A DNA stretch of 64,000 nucleotides from Photobacterium damselae (GTDB lineage Bacteria; Pseudomonadota; Gammaproteobacteria; Enterobacterales; Vibrionaceae), in contig NZ_PYOG01000020.1 in assembly GCF_003026815.1 (NCBI RefSeq), forward strand, positions 23,019 through 87,018, read 5' to 3'. The position numbers and the translations under genes were made by a program. This document shows positions 1-15,845 of this stretch, one piece after another. The notes beneath the pieces were generated by a model that was not told the origin of the DNA, searched no databases, and saw nothing but the letters and a program-made list of their open reading frames with translations. Within the stretch, counting starts at the first letter, position 1; each line of letters begins with the position of its first letter.

Positions 1-766
1 TATTGTAATGACCTTGCGCGCCACCTGTTGCAACACGGAAACCTGTCATCACTTCATCAAAAATAAGCAGTGCGCCAAATTCATCACAGATCTCACGTAG
101 ACCTTCAAGGAAGCCTGCAACTGGAGGGATACAGTTCATGTTACCTGCCACTGGCTCAACGATGATACAAGCGATTTGATCTGGGTGAGAGGCAAACGCT
201 TCACGAACTGATTCTAGATTGTTGTAAGTACAAGTTAGAGTGTGCTTAGCAAAGTCTTCAGGTACACCTGGTGAGCTTGGTTGACCTAGTGTTAATGCGC
301 CTGACCCTGCTTTTACTAATAGGCAGTCGGCGTGACCATGGTAACAGCCTTCAAACTTGATGATTTTGTCACGACCTGTAAAGCCACGAGCAAGACGAAT
401 CGCACTCATGGTCGCTTCAGTACCAGAGCTTACCATACGTACCATTTCCATCGACGGCACAAGACGAGAAACCATTTCTGCCATGGTGATTTCCATCTCG
501 GTAGGGGCACCAAAGCTTAAGCCATTACGAGCAGCTTCAATAACAGCGTCGCGAATTGCAGTGTGGTTGTGACCTAAGATCATTGGACCCCAAGAGCCAA
601 CATAGTCGATATACGCTTTACCATCAGCATCGAAAATGTACGCGCCATCTGCACGCTCAATAAATAGTGGAGTACCGCCAACACCTGCAAAAGCTCGTAC
701 AGGAGAGTTTACGCCGCCAGGGATAGTGCGCTGCGCTTTAGCAAATAAATCTGATGATTTGCTCAT
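1..766 (-). CDS. hemL: Glutamate-1-semialdehyde 2,1-aminomutase, C-terminal part cut by window edge
   Basis: PLP-dependent aminomutase that converts glutamate-1-semialdehyde to 5-aminolevulinate, the last step of the C5 route to heme. The reading frame starts at an ATG ([20 protein letters not shown]) and runs about 255 codons to the left edge. Visible family motifs are [19 protein letters not shown] near residues 22-40, [32 protein letters not shown], and [11 protein letters not shown] just before the cut. The PLP lysine, expected near residue 265, lies outside the window. The family is about 430 residues, so roughly 40% is missing. It is divergent from clcA. The match is essentially continuous, so the identification is secure. 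Confidence 0.97.
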   Translation of the reverse strand, partial: MSKSSDLFAKAQRTIPGGVNSPVRAFAGVGGTPLFIERADGAYIFDADGKAYIDYVGSWGPMILGHNHTAIRDAVIEAARNGLSFGAPTEMEITMAEMVSRLVPSMEMVRMVSSGTEATMSAIRLARGFTGRDKIIKFEGCYHGHADCLLVKAGSGALTLGQPSSPGVPEDFAKHTLTCTYNNLESVREAFASHPDQIACIIVEPVAGNMNCIPPVAGFLEGLREICDEFGALLIFDEVMTGFRVATGGAQGHYN

Positions 767-1126
767 TGTGCTGTCCTATTGTTGGAAACGGGCGTGGTTA
801 TTATTAGCCCATCAAATTGTTCTGTCTAAGCACGACACCTTAAGTGAATCACTTAGTTAGGTTGCGCTCGATTAAGTGCAATATTGGGGTTTATTGTACC
901 TAAATATTGCACAAATTTGCGACTTTAAATTGTGTTAGCCCTAAACCTGAGATGATGTGATCAAATTGTGTTTATTTTGCCAAATAAGTCACAGATGAAA
1001 TGCTATTTTCCATCATTGATTGTGTAAAAAAAACACATAGTCAACTATCCTAATAAAGACAATTTTTTGTCACTTCCTATCTGTTTTTTTCGCATATGCG
1101 TGACCTTTTCAAAGTACGGTTTAATA
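767..1126. other. hemL-clcA divergent intergenic region
   Basis: About 360 AT-rich bases between two divergent genes. It must hold both promoters, but no hexamer pair stands out. A short inverted repeat (tgtgt - A run - acaca) lies near 1021-1037. I see no credible small gene. Confidence 0.5.
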
Positions 1127-2527
1127 ATGTCTGATTCTACGCAAGGTATTACTCCGGAGCGTCTTCAACCTAGTGGTTTAGTACGGCGCTTTCTCAATCG
1201 TGATAAAACACCGGTATCGGTGCTATTACTTTCAGCTCTTGTGGGGCTACTCGCCGGTTTAATCGGCACTTTATTTGAGATGGGGGTTACCTGGGTTTCA
1301 GAGCAGAGAACCGAATGGTTACGTCATGAAATCAGCAGTGCATTACCGCTTTGGCTCAGTGCTTTTATTGTTAGTGCGGTTTTGGCTGTGATTGGTTACT
1401 ACCTTGTGATCCGATTTGCTCCTGAAGCGGGCGGTTCTGGTATTCCTGAAATTGAAGGTGCAATGGATGAACTTCGCCCAGTACGCTGGTGGCGAGTCAT
1501 TCCGGTTAAATTCTTTGGCGGCTTAGGTGCGCTAGGATCGGGTATGGTGCTAGGTCGTGAAGGCCCAACCGTGCAAATGGGTGGTAATATTGGCCGTATG
1601 GTGTCAGATATTTTCCGCCTTAAAGATAAAGAAGGACGTCACGCATTATTAGCTGCCGGTGCCGCAGGTGGTTTGGCCGCGGCATTTAATGCTCCGATGG
1701 CTGGTATTATGTTTGTCGTTGAGGAAATGCGTCCTCAATTTCGCTACAGCTTAATCTCGGTTAAGTGTGTGATGATTTCGGCTATTATGGCAGACATCGT
1801 ATTTCGTGCGATTAAAGGTCAGTCTGCTGTTATTACCATGCCACAATATGATGCACCCACCATTCATGCGCTGTGGCTATTCTTAGTATTAGGGCTAGTT
1901 TTTGGTGTATTTGGGGTTATTTTTAATCGCCTGATCACTTTAGCTCAAGATATGTTTGCTCATCTGCACCACAACAATTTCCCGCGCTTTTTATTAACGG
2001 GTGCAATGCTTGGTGGTTCATTTGGTTTACTGCTTCTTTATCTACCAGAACTGACTGGCGGTGGTATCAGTATCATTCCTAATGCAACCAATGGTGATTA
2101 TGGTATCGGTATGTTGCTGATGCTATTTTTAGCCCGGATGGTGACCACATTATTGTGTTTTGGCTCTGGCGCTCCTGGTGGTATTTTTGCCCCTATGCTG
2201 GCCTTGGGAACCTTGTTCGGTACATTTTTCGGCACGATTGCACAAAGCTACTATCCAGAGTTGGGTTTAAACCCAGGTATGTTTGCTATTGCTGGTATGG
2301 GGGCTTTATTTGCTGCAACCGTTCGTGCTCCAATTACCGGCATTTTGCTTGTGATTGAGATGACTCATAACTATGATCTGATTTTACCATTGATCATTAC
2401 CTCACTTGGTGCGACTCTAGTTGCCCAGATGTTAGGTGGTCAGCCAATTTATTCTCAATTGCTCCATCGCACCATTAAGAAAGAAAAATTACGCCAAGAT
2501 CCAGCATCTGATACGGTCAATACTTGA
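1127..2527 (+). CDS. clcA: H+/Cl- exchange transporter ClcA
   Basis: Inner-membrane 2 Cl-/1 H+ antiporter of the CLC family, linked in enterobacteria to extreme acid resistance. The frame stays open upstream to a TTG at 1067, but the ATG at 1127 (MSDSTQGITPERL) gives 466 residues, close to the E. coli length of 473. Filter motifs are present: GGSGIPEIEGA near residues 102-112, GREGPTVQMGG with the external gating glutamate at Glu145, the internal proton glutamate at Glu200 in FVVEEMRPQF, GSGAPGGIFAP, and the Tyr in GGQPIYSQL. Both glutamates argue for an exchanger rather than a channel. It is co-directional with erpA, 61 bases downstream. Confidence 0.96.
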   Translation: MSDSTQGITPERLQPSGLVRRFLNRDKTPVSVLLLSALVGLLAGLIGTLFEMGVTWVSEQRTEWLRHEISSALPLWLSAFIVSAVLAVIGYYLVIRFAPEAGGSGIPEIEGAMDELRPVRWWRVIPVKFFGGLGALGSGMVLGREGPTVQMGGNIGRMVSDIFRLKDKEGRHALLAAGAAGGLAAAFNAPMAGIMFVVEEMRPQFRYSLISVKCVMISAIMADIVFRAIKGQSAVITMPQYDAPTIHALWLFLVLGLVFGVFGVIFNRLITLAQDMFAHLHHNNFPRFLLTGAMLGGSFGLLLLYLPELTGGGISIIPNATNGDYGIGMLLMLFLARMVTTLLCFGSGAPGGIFAPMLALGTLFGTFFGTIAQSYYPELGLNPGMFAIAGMGALFAATVRAPITGILLVIEMTHNYDLILPLIITSLGATLVAQMLGGQPIYSQLLHRTIKKEKLRQDPASDTVNT

Positions 2528-2588
2528 ACACTGTAGTCAGGTATTAGATAATCGGCAGTAATTACCAAGTGTTTGAGAGGTTACAATA

Positions 2589-2930
2589 ATGAGCGAAGCA
2601 GCTTTGCCGCTAAATTTTTCTGATGCTGCTGCGAGTCGTGTGAAAACGCTTATCGCTGAAGAAGAGAACCCAGATCTAAAACTACGTGTCTATATTACAG
2701 GCGGTGGTTGTAGTGGTTTCCAGTACGGTTTTACTTTTGATGAGAAAGTAAATGAAGGCGACATGGTTATTGAAAACTGTGGTGTAACCTTGGTTGTCGA
2801 TCCAATGAGTCTACAGTACTTAATTGGCGGAACCGTTGATTACACTGATGGTTTAGAAGGCTCTCGTTTCTTCGTGAATAACCCGAATGCAACGACAACT
2901 TGTGGCTGTGGCGCATCATTTAGCGTATAA
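2589..2930 (+). CDS. erpA: Iron-sulfur cluster insertion protein ErpA
   Basis: A-type Fe-S carrier that delivers clusters to apoproteins, including IspG/IspH and respiratory enzymes. At 113 residues it has the usual family length. The three cluster ligands are visible: Cys41 in [12 protein letters not shown], and Cys105 and Cys107 in the C-terminal [11 protein letters not shown]. The ATG at 2589 has gagaggttac upstream. HemL-ClcA-ErpA neighbourhoods are common in gamma-proteobacteria. A strong terminator follows at about 2965. Confidence 0.97.
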   Translation: MSEAALPLNFSDAAASRVKTLIAEEENPDLKLRVYITGGGCSGFQYGFTFDEKVNEGDMVIENCGVTLVVDPMSLQYLIGGTVDYTDGLEGSRFFVNNPNATTTCGCGASFSV

Positions 2931-2964
2931 GATAACGTTAATATTGGGTGTTATAACCGAATAA

Positions 2965-3000
2965 AAAAATGCCGCTAGGGTAACTCTTAGCGGCATTTTT
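2965..3000. terminator. Bidirectional rho-independent terminator, erpA / mepM-like
   Basis: A 13-base arm aaaaatgccgcta pairs exactly with tagcggcattttt across a 10-base loop. A/T runs on both sides suit termination of erpA (+) and of the converging peptidase gene (-). Confidence 0.88.
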
Positions 3001-3037
3001 CTTATCTATTTCATTGTGTTGGCTTTATTGCGCTGGA

Positions 3038-4339
3038 TTAGTTATAAGCATACAAAGTTTTAAGTAAGCTTATTTGCTCCATGCGTTTGTTCGCCATCTG
3101 CTTAAATTCGGCTTTCTTCTTACCGTGTAATGCCTCTGCTTGCGGTAATTGTACGGTTCTTGGGTTTTTGTGTATCCCATTTACTAAAAATTCATAGTGA
3201 AGGTGAGGACCTGTTACTCGTCCTGTCCCACCTAATGTACCAACTACTTGACCTTGTTTAACACGTTGTCCTTTCTTAACACTGCGTTTTGTCATATGCA
3301 GATACTTAGTCACATATTTGGAACTGTGGCGGACAAAAACATAGTTACCGTTAAAGCGGTTGTAGCTTGATTCCATCACGATACCATCGCCGGCTGACCA
3401 GATCGGAGTACCAATAGGGGCAACATAATCGGTGCCGCGATGTGCTTTTACTTTGCCTGTAACCGGGTGAAGTCGGCGCGGATTAAAGTTTGAACTTACA
3501 TAGCGAAAGTTTATTGGTGAGCGTAAGAAGGCTTTTCGCATCGCTTCACCATCTTGACTGTAATAACTGCCGTCTTTGCTTCGCACCGCAGTAAATGTTT
3601 GACCCATATTAGTAAAAGTGGCCGCTAAAATATTTCCGCGATCAATTCTTTCACCATCAACAAAATGCTCTTCATAGAGAACGGCAAACTTATCTCCAGC
3701 TCGAATATCTAAGGCAAAGTCGATGTCCCAGCCAAAGATTCCAGCAATTTCCATAATCTGATTTGCGGTAAGTCCAGCTTTGTCGGCCGCGCTCCAAAAA
3801 CTTGAGCTAATAGTTGCTTGAGCAAAATTGGTGTGGGTATCAACAGCCTTTTGCTCTATTCGCGATTCGAACTGACCATCATCTTGTTTCTCAACCACTA
3901 ACGTTTTAATTGGGCTCTGTTTTAAGGTTATATGAGTCAATTGACCGCTGGGTTCAAAACCAAATTCTAGGGTATCGCCTGGGGTAAGTTCAGTTAATTG
4001 TTTTGCCCCTTTATCATCTTGTAATAATCGATGTAATTCTTGGCCTGATAGCCCCATCTTATCAAAAGCAATAGCCAGCGTTTCCCCGCGACGAATGGTG
4101 TGGTATCGCCAGTCGAGTTGATTTTTTAAATTTGTCGTCGGTCTATCGTCATTATCGGTGATGGCAATATAGAGCGGGTAATGTTGCCCAACTTTATACT
4201 TAGCTTCTTTATTGGTTTTAGCAGAATGAGATTCGGTTGAGGGGGTAGGCCATAGACCAACGATCACCATTCCGATAGCAACAGTGGCGATTAAAATTTT
4301 GTGCATCCTTGGCAGACGAGCAACAGTTGTTCCTAACAT
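3038..4339 (-). CDS. mepM: M23-family murein DD-endopeptidase, MepM-like
   Basis: Periplasmic, membrane-anchored zinc endopeptidase that cuts peptidoglycan cross-links during cell growth. I start it at the ATG giving MLGTTVARLPRMHKILIATV, about 433 residues against 440 in E. coli MepM. The frame is open to a TTG at 4399, which would add 20 residues and reach into the tyrS promoter. In order: a membrane segment (about 12-30), an OapA/LysM-like part with TIRRGETLAIAFDKMG (about 85-100), a middle domain with DIRAGDKFAVLYEE, then a LytM/M23 domain with HRGTDY and GPHLHYEFLVNG zinc motifs. It is divergent from tyrS, a familiar gammaproteobacterial arrangement. The symbol is by family resemblance, since several M23 paralogues exist. 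Confidence 0.85.
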   Translation of the reverse strand: MLGTTVARLPRMHKILIATVAIGMVIVGLWPTPSTESHSAKTNKEAKYKVGQHYPLYIAITDNDDRPTTNLKNQLDWRYHTIRRGETLAIAFDKMGLSGQELHRLLQDDKGAKQLTELTPGDTLEFGFEPSGQLTHITLKQSPIKTLVVEKQDDGQFESRIEQKAVDTHTNFAQATISSSFWSAADKAGLTANQIMEIAGIFGWDIDFALDIRAGDKFAVLYEEHFVDGERIDRGNILAATFTNMGQTFTAVRSKDGSYYSQDGEAMRKAFLRSPINFRYVSSNFNPRRLHPVTGKVKAHRGTDYVAPIGTPIWSAGDGIVMESSYNRFNGNYVFVRHSSKYVTKYLHMTKRSVKKGQRVKQGQVVGTLGGTGRVTGPHLHYEFLVNGIHKNPRTVQLPQAEALHGKKKAEFKQMANKRMEQISLLKTLYAYN

Positions 4340-4466
4340 GCGTGTCTTTTTATCATCAGAATAGAAAAAATAAACTCTCTTGAGTCTAACTGGTTTCAAA
4401 ATACATCGCTATTCAAGTAAGATGGTATCTTATTACTTTTTGCCAATTTTGTGGGAGCGAACAAGA

Positions 4467-5654
4467 ATGGCCACTATTGAACAAGCACTAGCGGAAATTA
4501 AACGCGGTGTTGATGAGCTGATTCCTGAAGAAGAGCTGATTGCTAAATTAAAAGAAAACCGTCCTCTACGAATCAAATTAGGTGCCGATCCTACAGCACC
4601 AGATATTCATTTAGGCCATACTGTAATTCTAAATAAACTACGCACATTCCAAGAACTAGGTCATGAAGTAACATTCTTGATTGGTGATTTTACTGGTATG
4701 GTTGGCGATCCAACGGGTAAAAACGTTACTCGTCCACCGCTAACTCGTGAACAAGTGCTGGCAAACGCAGAAACTTATAAAGAGCAGGTATTTAAGATCC
4801 TAGATCCTGCAAAAACTAAGATTGAGTTTAACTCTTCTTGGCTATCTGAGTTAGGTGCAGAAGGTATGATCCGCCTTGCATCTAACCAAACAGTAGCACG
4901 TATGCTTGAGCGTGATGACTTTAAAAAGCGTTATGGCGAAAACCGTCCTATCGCAATTCACGAGTTCATGTACCCACTGCTACAAGGTTATGACTCAGTA
5001 GCAATGAAAACTGACGTTGAACTAGGTGGTACAGACCAGAAGTTTAACCTACTAATGGGCCGTGAAATGCAAAAATCATACGGTCAGAAGCCTCAGGTTA
5101 TTCTTACTATGCCTCTACTTGTTGGTTTAGACGGTGTGAAGAAGATGTCTAAATCGGCTCATAACTACATCGGTGTTGCTGATGCGCCAAGCGAAATGTT
5201 TGGTAAGATCATGTCTATCTCTGATGATCTAATGTGGAGCTACTTCGAGCTACTGTCTTTCCGTCCTCTAGAAGAGCTAGCACAGTTTAAACAAGATGTT
5301 GCAAATGGTAAGAACCCTCGTGATGTGAAGTTCCTACTAGCAAAAGAGATCATTGCTCGTTTCCACTCTGAAGCCGATGCTGACGCAGCAGAGCAAGAAT
5401 TCATCAGCCGTTTCCAAAAAGGTAATATGCCAGAAGAGATGCCTGAGTTTGAGTTTGAAGCAGGTATGCCAATTGCTAACTTGCTAAAAGATGCAGAGCT
5501 TGTGAACTCAACGTCTGATGCGATGCGTATGATCCGTCAAGGTGCAGTGAAGATCGATGGCGAAAAAGTCGAAGATACTAAGCTAACACCAGCGGCAGGT
5601 ACAGCAGTATACCAAGTTGGTAAACGTAAATTTGCGCGTGTAACACTAAAATAA
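4467..5654 (+). CDS. tyrS: Tyrosyl-tRNA synthetase
   Basis: Class I aminoacyl-tRNA synthetase that charges tRNA-Tyr. The ATG at 4467 ([18 protein letters not shown]) follows gggagcg with good spacing and gives 395 residues. The HIGH-type motif DIHLGHT and an intact KKMSKS loop are present, and a C-terminal S4 RNA-binding domain contains [14 protein letters not shown]. The 395-residue KMSKS form differs from the 424-residue E. coli enzyme and is the type I associate with vibrios. It ends at a terminator. Confidence 0.96.
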   Translation: MATIEQALAEIKRGVDELIPEEELIAKLKENRPLRIKLGADPTAPDIHLGHTVILNKLRTFQELGHEVTFLIGDFTGMVGDPTGKNVTRPPLTREQVLANAETYKEQVFKILDPAKTKIEFNSSWLSELGAEGMIRLASNQTVARMLERDDFKKRYGENRPIAIHEFMYPLLQGYDSVAMKTDVELGGTDQKFNLLMGREMQKSYGQKPQVILTMPLLVGLDGVKKMSKSAHNYIGVADAPSEMFGKIMSISDDLMWSYFELLSFRPLEELAQFKQDVANGKNPRDVKFLLAKEIIARFHSEADADAAEQEFISRFQKGNMPEEMPEFEFEAGMPIANLLKDAELVNSTSDAMRMIRQGAVKIDGEKVEDTKLTPAAGTAVYQVGKRKFARVTLK

Positions 5655-5680
5655 TCCGTGTTGCTAACACAATGAAAAAA

Positions 5681-5709
5681 AGGGTGCTGTGATGGCACTC
5701 TTTTTTTTT
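5681..5709 (+). terminator. Rho-independent terminator after tyrS
   Basis: Stem agggtgc / gcactct (one G-U pair) with a 7-base loop, preceded by an A run and followed by about nine T. It lies 27 bases after the tyrS stop. Confidence 0.85.
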
Positions 5710-5754
5710 ATCCGCTAGTATCTAGCCATGACCTCTTATTTATCGTTATAAAGC

Positions 5755-6360
5755 ATGTCTATTGAGCACATTATTACTGAACTAACGCCTTTACTGCAGC
5801 AATATGGTTATTTTGTTTTAGCTTTGGCGGTAGCAATTGAAGGGATGGGGATCCCAGCGCCAGGGCAATCATTATTGATTGTGGCGAGTTTATTAGCAGC
5901 CAGTGGCAAGATGTCTCTTCCTGTGGTGTTACTGGTTGGCTGGATGAGTAGCTTTATTGGTAATACTTTAGGTTATGTGATTGGTCGTCAGTTTGGCCAT
6001 ATCTTGGTTCATAAACAATGGATCAAGCCAAATACCCTAGAGAAGCTTCATCAGTTTATTGATAAGTATGGTGTATTAGGGTTATTGATCAGTCGATTTG
6101 TCGAGGGGATAAAGCAGTTTATGTGTTTAGGCTGCGGTATTGCCCAAATGCCAGCTCGATTGTTCTTTTTAGGTAACTTTATTGCTGTAACCGTGTGGGT
6201 ATTAGTCTTTGGCGTTGCACCTGCGTATTTGCGCGATGAAATGGGATCTATTTTGGCGTTTTATCACAAGTATCAAACACAATGCTGGGTTGCAGTTGCT
6301 GCTATTTTGGTGAGTATTTTTACGCTGATTGTACTGTATCGTCGTCGCAGCATGAAATAA
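5755..6360 (+). CDS. DedA-family membrane protein
   Basis: Integral inner-membrane protein of the DedA/SNARE-associated family, 201 residues, with about five hydrophobic segments. Family signatures are visible: EGMGIPAPGQSLLIVASLLAASG near residues 25-47, a G-rich GNTLGYVIGRQFG, and SRFVEGIKQFMCLGCGIAQMP near 108-128. Members act in membrane homeostasis and undecaprenyl-phosphate or phospholipid flipping; the exact substrate cannot be read from sequence. It starts at ATG 5755 after the tyrS terminator, so it probably has its own promoter. It ends facing the YadS-like gene. Confidence 0.9.
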   Translation: MSIEHIITELTPLLQQYGYFVLALAVAIEGMGIPAPGQSLLIVASLLAASGKMSLPVVLLVGWMSSFIGNTLGYVIGRQFGHILVHKQWIKPNTLEKLHQFIDKYGVLGLLISRFVEGIKQFMCLGCGIAQMPARLFFLGNFIAVTVWVLVFGVAPAYLRDEMGSILAFYHKYQTQCWVAVAAILVSIFTLIVLYRRRSMK

Positions 6361-6390
6361 TCGAGCTGATATACATTGTTACTGATAACG

Positions 6391-6439
6391 AAAACGCTGG
6401 AGCCAACACCAAAGATTTATTGTGTCAGCCCAGCGTTTT
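6391..6439. terminator. Probable bidirectional terminator, dedA / yadS-like
   Basis: Ten-base arms aaaacgctgg and ccagcgtttt enclose a 29-base loop that can itself pair (acac/gtgt). T runs follow on both strands. It sits between converging genes. Confidence 0.6.
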
Positions 6440-6443
6440 GTCT

Positions 6444-7058
6444 TTAGCTACTGCGCAAAGCAAAAGCGGGTAGTGATAGATGCCAACGAATTGCCGCAAG
6501 TCGAATTGTTAACGTGGTGATGATTCCAGCAAATGCTGCAACATCAGCATGAACACCTAAGCTTAAGGCTGAAGTATGAATAATACCGCCTAGAATACAC
6601 GCAGTCGCATACACTTCAGTACGCAGCACCATTGGTACTTCACGAGCGAGAACATCACGAATAACTCCGCCACCACAGCCTGTAATCACACCCATAATCA
6701 CCGCAACCATTGGGGATGCACCAAAACGTAGCGACTTTTCAACGCCGATAGCAACAAAGACTGCTAAGCCAATGGCATCTGCCACCGGTAAAAAGTACCA
6801 TGGCATTTTTTTTGGCTGTTGTACTGCCCACATGGAAACAATACAGGTAATAAAAATTACCCATAAATAGTTGGTATCGTGAATCCAAAATACTGGCGTT
6901 GCTCCCAAAGCCATATCACGAATGGTACCGCCCCCAATAGCAGTTACACTAGCAAGTACAACCACACCGAAGGGATCCATTCGTAAACGCCCTGCCAGTA
7001 ATACGCCCGATATAGCAAAAATAGCTGTGCCAAACATATCGAGGATATAGATAAGCAT
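6444..7058 (-). CDS. yadS: Trimeric intracellular cation channel family protein (YadS/UPF0126)
   Basis: Small polytopic membrane protein, 204 residues, built of two similar halves. The glycine-rich motif [11 protein letters not shown] near residues 42-52 recurs as [13 protein letters not shown] near 128-140, as in UPF0126/TRIC-type channels, which conduct monovalent cations. The ATG at 7058 gives [18 protein letters not shown]. In E. coli yadS follows btuF and mtn, and the same order is kept here, so it may share their transcript, although 116 bases separate it from btuF. Its physiological role is not established. Confidence 0.9.
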   Translation of the reverse strand: MLIYILDMFGTAIFAISGVLLAGRLRMDPFGVVVLASVTAIGGGTIRDMALGATPVFWIHDTNYLWVIFITCIVSMWAVQQPKKMPWYFLPVADAIGLAVFVAIGVEKSLRFGASPMVAVIMGVITGCGGGVIRDVLAREVPMVLRTEVYATACILGGIIHTSALSLGVHADVAAFAGIITTLTIRLAAIRWHLSLPAFALRSS

Positions 7059-7174
7059 GTTTGTACCTACGAGGTTAAATTTAGTAAAAAAAGCGTGACG
7101 ATTTTACGAGTTAATTTTTTGAGTACAACCGAGAATGATTGCTTTGTGAGGCTTTTCACACAGGTTTTACTATT

Positions 7175-8008
7175 TTATTGGTGTGAGGAATTTCTTACCT
7201 GATCCAAGTAATCGCACACTTGTTGGACTGCCAGCAATGTGCGTGGCGTTGGCCTATTTAACCAATCACTGTTTAAACGATAGATAGCATGATGATCAAC
7301 CGCTGGGATTTTTCCTTGCCACTGCTGCCAACGGCTAAGGTCGGTATTGGAGTGGCTGGTGCCAAAAATTACTTGAGGTTGGCGCACAACCACTTGTTCT
7401 GTATTTACTTGTGGGTAGGGTACGGTACTATCGGCAAAAATATTTTTCCCGCCACATAAAGCAAAGACCTGATTTGGCCAGCCTCCTTTTGCTACCGTCA
7501 TCAGTGGTTGGTCACTGAGCTGATAGAAGTAACTGACACTTTTTTCGTTATGATATTTTTTTCTTAGTAACTCCAACTGATTTTGGAAAGCGGTAGCGCT
7601 AAGATCTGCTTGAGAGGGGTTATCAGCATATTGGCCTAATAGACGAATATTGTTTGCAATATCTTCTAATTTAACCGGATTTGAGTAAAAGATTGGAATG
7701 CCAAGTTGCGCCAATTTTTCCATTTCTCGCGGTGGATTTCCCCCTTTCCAAGCCAGAACCAGATCCGGCTTGAGCGCTAAGATGCGTTCTAGTTTGATCC
7801 CTTTATAATTGGCAACATGTTCGAGTTTTTGTGCACGAGCTGGATAATCACTGTATTCACTAACCGCAACGAGTTTATCACCAAGGCCTGCGGCAAAGGC
7901 TAACTCAGTAGTATGGGGCGATAGACTAATAATGCGCTGAACGGATGAATTTGCCCAACAAGAGATAGAGCTAAAAAGTAATAACAGGGTGATACCAAAA
8001 CGGCGCAC
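7175..8008 (-). CDS. btuF: Vitamin B12-binding periplasmic protein BtuF
   Basis: Periplasmic cobalamin-binding protein that feeds the BtuCD ABC importer. Its 277 residues begin with a clear Sec signal peptide ([19 protein letters not shown]). The two-lobed helical-backbone fold is suggested by [41 protein letters not shown], the metal/corrinoid-site tryptophan region, and a C-terminal [14 protein letters not shown]. It starts exactly where the upstream CbiB-like gene stops, so the two are translationally linked. btuCD is not in the window. Confidence 0.94.
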   Translation of the reverse strand: MRRFGITLLLLFSSISCWANSSVQRIISLSPHTTELAFAAGLGDKLVAVSEYSDYPARAQKLEHVANYKGIKLERILALKPDLVLAWKGGNPPREMEKLAQLGIPIFYSNPVKLEDIANNIRLLGQYADNPSQADLSATAFQNQLELLRKKYHNEKSVSYFYQLSDQPLMTVAKGGWPNQVFALCGGKNIFADSTVPYPQVNTEQVVVRQPQVIFGTSHSNTDLSRWQQWQGKIPAVDHHAIYRLNSDWLNRPTPRTLLAVQQVCDYLDQVRNSSHQ

Positions 8009-8968
8009 TTAACCCCCTAAATGAAAAATAATTAAAGTTATACTGAGTAATAGCAGCCAAACCAGTAGGCGTTGGCGTAATAACAACAGTAATTGTTCTA
8101 GATGGAAACCAGCTGGAGCAATACGGCCACCAATTCGAGGGCGTTCACGTTTTTTATCGTGATACAGAGCCGGTCCCCCGAGGGCAATACTGAGTTTGTG
8201 TCCAGAGGCAATCAGAAGCCATCCCGGACCGGGAGAGAGCCAGTTTTCCCCTTGTTGCTGCAACCCTTGAAGTGCCTGTTTGCCGTTATTGCCAAAGCAA
8301 AGTAGCAGCGAGAAGATTCGCATCGGAACAATATCCAGTAACGCGGTTATCTTACTGGCTGTTTGACCAAAAAATTGAAATTGACTTCGAGTTGGTGACC
8401 ATGCTCGGGCAAGCCCTGAAGCTAGGCGATATAAGAGGGCTCCGAGCCCGCCGCCAATGCAGTACCAAAAGAGCACTGTAACTACATTACGCCCATACCC
8501 CACTAATAAGGTTTCAGCTCCTGCTTTGCCTAGTCCTAACAGAGATAGCGGTGCAACATTGCGATGAACCCAAGGGGCAAGTAAGTGTTGGCACAGTGGT
8601 TTGTTTTCTTGCTGATAAGCTTGAGTAAACCGTTGACCAAATTCATCAATACTTCGCCAATCAAGAGCCAGCCACAGTAAGGTCAGTTGAAAGACACTGT
8701 CGAGTTGAACTAACTGATATAAGGCAATAAAAAAGATCAAGGCCAACCCCCACAACGTGAACCATGCTAAAGAGCCTGCGAGTGTTTGTTGCTTTGGGCT
8801 GTCGTTGGAATGATTGACTTTTTCGGCGATCATAACGGCTAGGCGCTGCCAGATCGTAAGAGGATGTATTGCTGTTGGGATGGGGAGAACCCAATGTAAT
8901 AGCAATGCTCCCCACATAATCAGTAGGGAGCTATTGTTGATGGCTAAATCAAACCAAGATGAGGTCAT
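8009..8968 (-). CDS. CobD/CbiB-superfamily membrane protein, degenerate active-site motifs
   Basis: A 319-residue membrane protein resembling CbiB/CobD, which attaches aminopropanol to cobyric acid to form adenosylcobinamide phosphate. Recognisable parts are the N-terminal IHPLTIWQRL, the central VGYGRNVVTVLFWYCIGGG followed by GALLYRLASGLARAW, and GWLLIASGHKLSIALGGPAL near residue 255. Typical CbiB acidic motifs (NTLDSMVGY-like and DDIANFIPAR-like) read SGLARAWSPT and ITALLDIVPMR here, so key aspartates appear lost. It overlaps the mtnN stop by one base (TAATG) and abuts btuF. This suggests a role in corrinoid salvage or handling, but activity is uncertain. AmpE is another relative to consider. 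Confidence 0.7.
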   Translation of the reverse strand: MTSSWFDLAINNSSLLIMWGALLLHWVLPIPTAIHPLTIWQRLAVMIAEKVNHSNDSPKQQTLAGSLAWFTLWGLALIFFIALYQLVQLDSVFQLTLLWLALDWRSIDEFGQRFTQAYQQENKPLCQHLLAPWVHRNVAPLSLLGLGKAGAETLLVGYGRNVVTVLFWYCIGGGLGALLYRLASGLARAWSPTRSQFQFFGQTASKITALLDIVPMRIFSLLLCFGNNGKQALQGLQQQGENWLSPGPGWLLIASGHKLSIALGGPALYHDKKRERPRIGGRIAPAGFHLEQLLLLLRQRLLVWLLLLSITLIIFHLGG

Positions 8969-9666
8969 TATTGATTTAGTAGCTCAACCATTTTTGCCAC
9001 CATTACCGATGAGCTTTGTGCAGCCAGCGGTAAGAACTCATCAAAGCTCATTGGTGATTCTTTATCTGCCACATCAGAAATTGCACGTACAACAACAAAT
9101 GGCAGTTTGAACTGGTGACAAACCTGAGCAATAGCCGCCGCTTCCATTTCCACCGCAACTACAGTAGGGAAATGAGTGCGGATAAAGTTTTGCTTCTCTT
9201 CTGTGCAGACAAAAGCATCACCAGTACAGATAAGGCCGCGAACCGCATGAGTATCAGTCATGGTTGCTAGTGCTTGCTCTGCCACTTCCATTAGATTGCT
9301 ATCAGAAATAAACGCCGCTGGTTGTTGAGCCATTTGACCCATCTCATAACCAAATGCTGTCACATCAGCATCGTGGTAACGAACTTCAGTTGAAATAACC
9401 ACATCACCCACGTTTAGGCTTGAATCAAAACCGCCAGCAGAACCTGTGTTAATCACAACATCTGGTTGGAATACTTCAAGAAGAATCGTAGTGCCTACTG
9501 CCGCTGCAACTTTACCGATGCCTGATTGAAGAAGGGCGATCTCTGCGCCATTTAGACGACCTGTGTAGATAGTACAGCCCGCTTTATTGTGAGTTTGGCA
9601 ATCTGTTAGTTGATCTTTTAGGATCGCAACTTCTTGCTCCATTGCACCGATAATACCGATTTTCAT
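8968..9666 (-). CDS. mtnN: 5'-methylthioadenosine/S-adenosylhomocysteine nucleosidase
   Basis: Hydrolyses MTA and SAH (and 5'-deoxyadenosine) to adenine plus the thioribose. It feeds methionine salvage and, through LuxS, autoinducer-2 production. The ATG at 9666 ([20 protein letters not shown]) gives 232 residues, identical in length to E. coli MtnN; an upstream in-frame start would add 13 residues without family support. Visible are the catalytic region [18 protein letters not shown] and the catalytic aspartate in [19 protein letters not shown]. It is the first gene of the mtnN-cbiB-like-btuF operon, as in E. coli mtn-btuF-yadS. Confidence 0.96.
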   Translation of the reverse strand: MKIGIIGAMEQEVAILKDQLTDCQTHNKAGCTIYTGRLNGAEIALLQSGIGKVAAAVGTTILLEVFQPDVVINTGSAGGFDSSLNVGDVVISTEVRYHDADVTAFGYEMGQMAQQPAAFISDSNLMEVAEQALATMTDTHAVRGLICTGDAFVCTEEKQNFIRTHFPTVVAVEMEAAAIAQVCHQFKLPFVVVRAISDVADKESPMSFDEFLPLAAQSSSVMVAKMVELLNQ

Positions 9667-9713
9667 GGTGATTTCTCTTTGTTGTTCAATTAAGCCCAAA
9701 GGCATTTGGCATT

Positions 9714-9742
9714 ATTTTACCCATGATATTAACGATAACCAA
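9714..9742 (-). promoter_or_regulatory. Probable sigma-70 promoter of the mtnN operon
   Basis: Reading leftward, TTGGTT (9742-9737) and TAAAAT (9719-9714) are separated by 17 bases, placing transcription start near 9707, about 40 bases before the mtnN ATG. The -35 overlaps the first of two imperfect tandem units (ATTAACGATAACCAAG at 9728-9743, ATTAACGACCAACCAAG at 9746-9762). Confidence 0.5.
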
Positions 9743-9792
9743 GCTATTAACGACCAACCAAGTTATACCAAGGATTTTTATCTGTGATTTAT

Positions 9793-15683
<5,891 letters not shown>

Positions 15684-15845
15684 AAAACACTCCCTGTTGA
15701 CTGAGTCATTTTGCTTCCTGCAATAATTCACGTTAATCAGCTTTTACAAAAAGATCAAATATTGCTAACAAAATTTAGCGCAGTCACACAGAGTTTTGTG
15801 CTAGTTCGGGCAATTAAGTTGCCAGATCTCACGGAGATAAAACGG

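Noticed and set aside
9667..9792. Cobalamin riboswitch before the mtnN-btuF operon
   Set aside because: The gap is only about 126 bases, contains a promoter, and no B12-box-like sequence is visible.
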